Source: Dyella sp. SG609
Lineage (GTDB): Bacteria > Pseudomonadota > Gammaproteobacteria > Xanthomonadales > Rhodanobacteraceae
Length of the DNA stretch: 64,000 bases
Assembly (NCBI RefSeq): GCF_012275375.1
Contig: NZ_JAAZQJ010000001.1
Location: 310,001-374,000, forward strand
Reading direction: 5' to 3'
Shown here: piece by piece, positions 56,825 to 64,000 of the stretch
How the letters are laid out: every line of letters starts with the position of its first letter
Position numbering within the stretch: the stretch's first letter is position 1
Translations under genes and position numbers: made by a program
The notes under the pieces: model-generated
The model's database searches: none
Told to the model about the DNA's origin: nothing
The model's input: the letters and a program-made list of their open reading frames with translations, nothing else

Positions 56825-56828
<4 letters not shown>
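56376..56828 (-). CDS. Acyl-CoA thioesterase (YbgC/4-hydroxybenzoyl-CoA thioesterase type)
   Basis: A 150-residue hotdog-fold thioesterase. [22 protein letters not shown] includes the catalytic Asp of the family, within a window near residues 32-53. It overlaps the uvrA stop by 4 bp and so is co-translated with uvrA, an unusual pairing with no obvious functional link. Confidence 0.92.
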
Positions 56829-59758
<2,930 letters not shown>

Positions 59759-59953
59759 TGAACGCCGGGGAGAAGTCAGTAGGAGGGGGAAAAACTGCAC
59801 TATACCAAACTCGCCAGGTCAGTTATTGCCGCTGGCGGGGTCGGGGAGGAATCGGGGGAGAAGCCTGAAAGTGGGGTTCCATCAAAGTGTTAACAAGTGG
59901 CTTGGCTTAATACGCGTTTTGGCCGCAAGGCCGATGCAGCGAGACCAGTACAC

Positions 59954-60700
59954 ATGCGCAAGTGGAAAGGATGGGGGCTCTCCCTGGCGCTGGTGGCATC
60001 CATGGGCACGGCCTCGGCCGCGACCCAGCCCAGCGAAGAGCAGGTGCGCCAGCTGATGGAAGTGGTGGGGGTGGGCAAGATGCTCAGCCAGATGAACAGC
60101 CAGGCCGTGACGGTGATGCAGCAGTCGCTGCCGTGCATCCCGGCCAGCTACTGGCAGGGCTACATGGACAGCAACGGCACCCAGCAATTCATCGGGCGGC
60201 TGGTGCCGATCTACCAGCGCCATTTCAGCGCCGACGAGATCGACGGCATGCTGAAGTTCTACCGGTCGCCACTTGGCCAGAAAGTGATCACCGAGATGCC
60301 GACCACCATGGGCGAGGCCAACCAGGCCGGGCTGCAGTGGAGCAAGGAGCGCAGCGACCAGATGATCGCCGAGCTCAAGCAGAAGGGCAGCCTCGACGCG
60401 GGCGGCCGCTGCCCGGCCGAACATGCGGCGGCGGCCACCGGCGTGGCGGCAGGCGCCGCGGCGGCGAATGCCGCCGGCGCCGATGACGACGACGAGGCCG
60501 CGGCCGAGGCGGCTCCGGCCAAGAAGGCGGCGCCGGCGAGCAAGGCGAAGGGGAAGGCGACGACCAAATCGAAGTCGACCAGAAAGGCCCCGGCCAAGAA
60601 GACGCCCGCCAAGACCACCACCAAGGCGCCGGCCAAGCCCGCCGCGGCGCCGGCCAAGCCGGCTGCCGATACCGGCAAGGCCAGCACGCCCGCGCAATAG
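59954..60700 (+). CDS. Exported DUF2059 protein with histone-like Lys/Ala/Pro tail
   Basis: A 248-residue protein with a signal peptide (about 1-22) and a DUF2059 domain (about 28-150, [31 protein letters not shown]). A low-complexity C-terminal tail follows: an acidic patch (ADDDDEAA), then Lys/Ala/Pro repeats such as [19 protein letters not shown] 59954 begins the signal peptide. The tail resembles histone H1-like bacterial proteins but sits on an exported protein. Confidence 0.85.
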   Translation: MRKWKGWGLSLALVASMGTASAATQPSEEQVRQLMEVVGVGKMLSQMNSQAVTVMQQSLPCIPASYWQGYMDSNGTQQFIGRLVPIYQRHFSADEIDGMLKFYRSPLGQKVITEMPTTMGEANQAGLQWSKERSDQMIAELKQKGSLDAGGRCPAEHAAAATGVAAGAAAANAAGADDDDEAAAEAAPAKKAAPASKAKGKATTKSKSTRKAPAKKTPAKTTTKAPAKPAAAPAKPAADTGKASTPAQ

Positions 60701-60844
60701 CCGGGCGCCTGCCGGGGCCGGCGGACCGCCGGCGACACCCGCCTGGAGCGCGCCGAGGCCCGCCGGTTGGGGGTAACCGCGGAGCCGGAACGGGCCTGGC
60801 ACCGCCGCCGCGAGCCAGGGTCGCCGGCGGCCGGGGCTATCGGA

Positions 60845-60873
60845 TTGATCCTTGGGATTTTTTTGGTTATGAT
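60845..60873 (+). promoter_or_regulatory. Sigma-70 promoter of rplU-rpmA
   Basis: TTGATC (60845-60850) and TATGAT (60868-60873) with an ideal 17-bp spacer, about 57 bp before rplU. Confidence 0.7.
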
Positions 60874-60929
60874 CGCCGGCTCGCGCAAGCGAGAACACCC
60901 AAGAGAATAACGACAGAAGGGATATTCCC

Positions 60930-61244
60930 ATGAGTTATGCAGTCATCAAGACCGGCGGCAAGCAGTACCGCGTCCAGCAGGGCGACGTCCTGCGCGTGGA
61001 GCTGCTGAACGCCGAAGAAGGCGCCAGCGTGAAGTTCGACGAAGTGCTGCTGGTGGGTTCGGGCGAGACCATCACCGTCGGCGCGCCGACCGTGACCGGC
61101 GCCACCGTCTCCGCCACCGTGCGCAAGCATGGCCGCGCCGACAAGGTCCGCATCATCAAGTTCCGCCGCCGCAAGCACCACAAGAAGCAGCAGGGACACC
61201 GTCAGCATTTCACCGAAGTCGAGATCACGGGCATCAACGCCTGA
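60930..61244 (+). CDS. rplU: 50S ribosomal protein L21
   Basis: A 104-residue L21. [19 protein letters not shown] at the start and [16 protein letters not shown] near the end are canonical. It forms the standard rplU-rpmA-obgE cluster. Confidence 0.99.
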   Translation: MSYAVIKTGGKQYRVQQGDVLRVELLNAEEGASVKFDEVLLVGSGETITVGAPTVTGATVSATVRKHGRADKVRIIKFRRRKHHKKQQGHRQHFTEVEITGINA

Positions 61245-61268
61245 TCCGCCAATCTGGAGTAATCAGTC

Positions 61269-62799
<1,531 letters not shown>

Positions 62800-62859
62800 G
62801 CGCGCGCGCCACGCCGTCTCCCGCGCCGTCCCGCGCCCCGCCCGGAGCACCCCGCACGC

Positions 62860-64000
62860 ATGAAGCTGCAAGCCCGCATCGCCGGCTACCGCCGGCTGCG
62901 CGAACAAGCCCTGTGGCGGCTGCTGGCCGCCGACCACGCGCCGGAACTGATCGGCCTGCTGCAGTCCCTGTTGCAGGACGGCGAGCGCCGGCTGCCCGCC
63001 TCGGCCCTGCATGAGCGCCTGCAGGACCACCTCGACACCATCAATGCCTCCGAGCTGCCCACCGAGCTGCCGCGCACCGCGCAGGCCTACGTGGCGCACT
63101 GGCTGGCGCAGGGTTATCTCGAACGCCGCCTGCCGGAAGGTTCGAGCGAAGAGGAATACGAGCTGTCGGCGCAGGCCGTGCAGGCCGTGCGCTTTATCGC
63201 CGGGCTGCACTCGCCGCGCCACGCCGCCACCGAAAGCCGCCTGTCGCTGGTGATCCAGCAGCTGGTGCAGCTGGCCGAGCAGACCGAGACCGATCCCGCC
63301 ACGCGCCTGGACAGCCTGCTGGCCGAACGCGCGCGCCTGGACGCCGAGATCGAACGCGTGCGCAGCGGCAAGCTCGACGCCGTCGGCGGCCAGCGCGCGC
63401 TCGAACGCACGCGCGAGGTGATCCAGCTCGCCGACGAACTGGCCGAGGATTTCCGCCGCGTGCGCGAGGATTTCGAACGCCTCAATCGCGAATTCCGCGA
63501 ACGCATCATCGACGACGAAGGCCAGCGCGGCGACCTGCTCGACCGCCTGTTCGAAGGCGTCGACGTCATCGCCGGCAGCGAGGCCGGCCGCAGCTTCGGC
63601 GCGTTCTGGAAACTGCTCAACAATGTGGAGCAGAGCAACCAGCTCGACGCCGCCATGGAAACCGTGCTGTCGCGCGGCTTCGCCCGCCGCCTGCAGCGCG
63701 AGGAGCGCCAGCTGCTGCGCGGCTTCACCCGCGTGATGCTGGAGCGCGGCGGCCAGGTGCACGACGTGATGCAGCACTTCGCGCGCAGCTTGCGCGGCTT
63801 CGTGCAGAGCCGCGGCTACCTGGAGCAGCGCCGCCTCAATCAACTGCTGAAGCAGGCCCAGGCCGAGGCGCTGCAGCTGCGCGACGAACTGGGCGCGCAT
63901 CGCCGCCTGCCGCTCGAACTGCCGCTGACCGGCGCGCGCCTGCGTTCGCTCTCGCAGTGGCGCCTGCACGATCCGCGGCATGCGCGCATCGACGGGCGCA
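62860..64000 (+). CDS. jetA: DUF3375 protein, JetA/MksF-like (Wadjet), truncated by window edge
   Basis: 380 residues are visible of an expected 480 or so. The opening [20 protein letters not shown], the middle [17 protein letters not shown] and [17 protein letters not shown], and the helical part [20 protein letters not shown] match the DUF3375 family. That family is the kleisin-like JetA of Wadjet systems, which cleave small circular DNA. GGAG lies about 11 nt before the ATG. JetB, JetC and JetD would follow beyond 64000 and are not seen, so the system call is inference. Confidence 0.85.
   Translation, partial: MKLQARIAGYRRLREQALWRLLAADHAPELIGLLQSLLQDGERRLPASALHERLQDHLDTINASELPTELPRTAQAYVAHWLAQGYLERRLPEGSSEEEYELSAQAVQAVRFIAGLHSPRHAATESRLSLVIQQLVQLAEQTETDPATRLDSLLAERARLDAEIERVRSGKLDAVGGQRALERTREVIQLADELAEDFRRVREDFERLNREFRERIIDDEGQRGDLLDRLFEGVDVIAGSEAGRSFGAFWKLLNNVEQSNQLDAAMETVLSRGFARRLQREERQLLRGFTRVMLERGGQVHDVMQHFARSLRGFVQSRGYLEQRRLNQLLKQAQAEALQLRDELGAHRRLPLELPLTGARLRSLSQWRLHDPRHARIDGR

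Overview
The window reads as a chromosomal segment of a high-G+C gammaproteobacterium, most likely of the order Lysobacterales/Xanthomonadales and perhaps family Rhodanobacteraceae. The evidence is the RecA, AlaS and CsrA sequence character, the phoB-phoR-ppk-ppx order, an NAD-type isocitrate dehydrogenase, several dispersed palindromic repeat families of the kind common in xanthomonads, and a third-codon-position bias so strong that most real genes carry long antisense shadow frames. The family-level call is inference from gene content; no search was run. Almost everything is core chromosome. No prophage, insertion sequence or CRISPR array was seen.

Layout. 1-1559: 5' part of mutS (minus). 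1837-6922: an iron-uptake-type signalling operon (DUF535 protein, FecI-like sigma factor, FecR-like anti-sigma factor, TonB-dependent receptor). 7041-13201: pncC, recA, a Cys-loop phosphatase/sulfurtransferase-like protein, a 51-residue membrane peptide, recX, alaS and csrA. 13273-13783: tRNA-Ser(GCT) and a 400-bp gene-free stretch packed with hairpins. 13784-23154 (all minus): phoB, phoR, ppk, ppx, a cyclophilin and lpxH, preceded by a BepA-type protease. 23280-31889: grxC, two carboxymuconolactone-decarboxylase-family proteins, NAD-isocitrate dehydrogenase, an ECF41-type sigma factor, an LpxO-like hydroxylase, thiD, a GIY-YIG cassette, a PhoH-like ATPase, bcp and gcvR. 32015-40076: dapA-bamC, fdxA and tRNA-Glu(CTC), then pcnB-folK-panBCD-pgi. 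40084-46925: queG and nnr-tsaE-amiC-mutL, the classic yjeS/yjeF/yjeE/amiB/mutL neighbourhood. 46993-56828: tandem DUF1684 genes, two crotonases, an FKBP isomerase, DUF1289-nudL-sseA, a DUF4139 protein, an asparaginase homologue and a thioesterase. 56825-62799: uvrA, a DUF2059 protein and rplU-rpmA-obgE. 62860-64000: a DUF3375 gene cut by the window edge.

How the parts work together. DNA repair is heavily represented (mutS, mutL, recA/recX, uvrA). The MutL keeps the metal-binding endonuclease motifs of MutH-independent mismatch repair. PhoBR with Ppk and Ppx forms a phosphate-sensing and polyphosphate module. The pan genes plus dapA, thiD, folK and queG cover cofactor and precursor synthesis.

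Most interesting points. (1) The DUF3375 protein at the right edge looks like JetA (MksF-like kleisin), so a Wadjet plasmid-defence operon probably begins at 62860. (2) A 266-bp nested palindrome at 50668-50933 can fold into a cloverleaf-like structure, with one perfect 33-bp arm. (3) A GIY-YIG nuclease gene sits exactly between inverted copies of a dispersed palindromic repeat that also occurs twice as empty pairs, suggesting an autonomous/non-autonomous element relationship. (4) A perfect 33-bp inverted repeat fuses the tRNA-Ser 3' end with its terminator.
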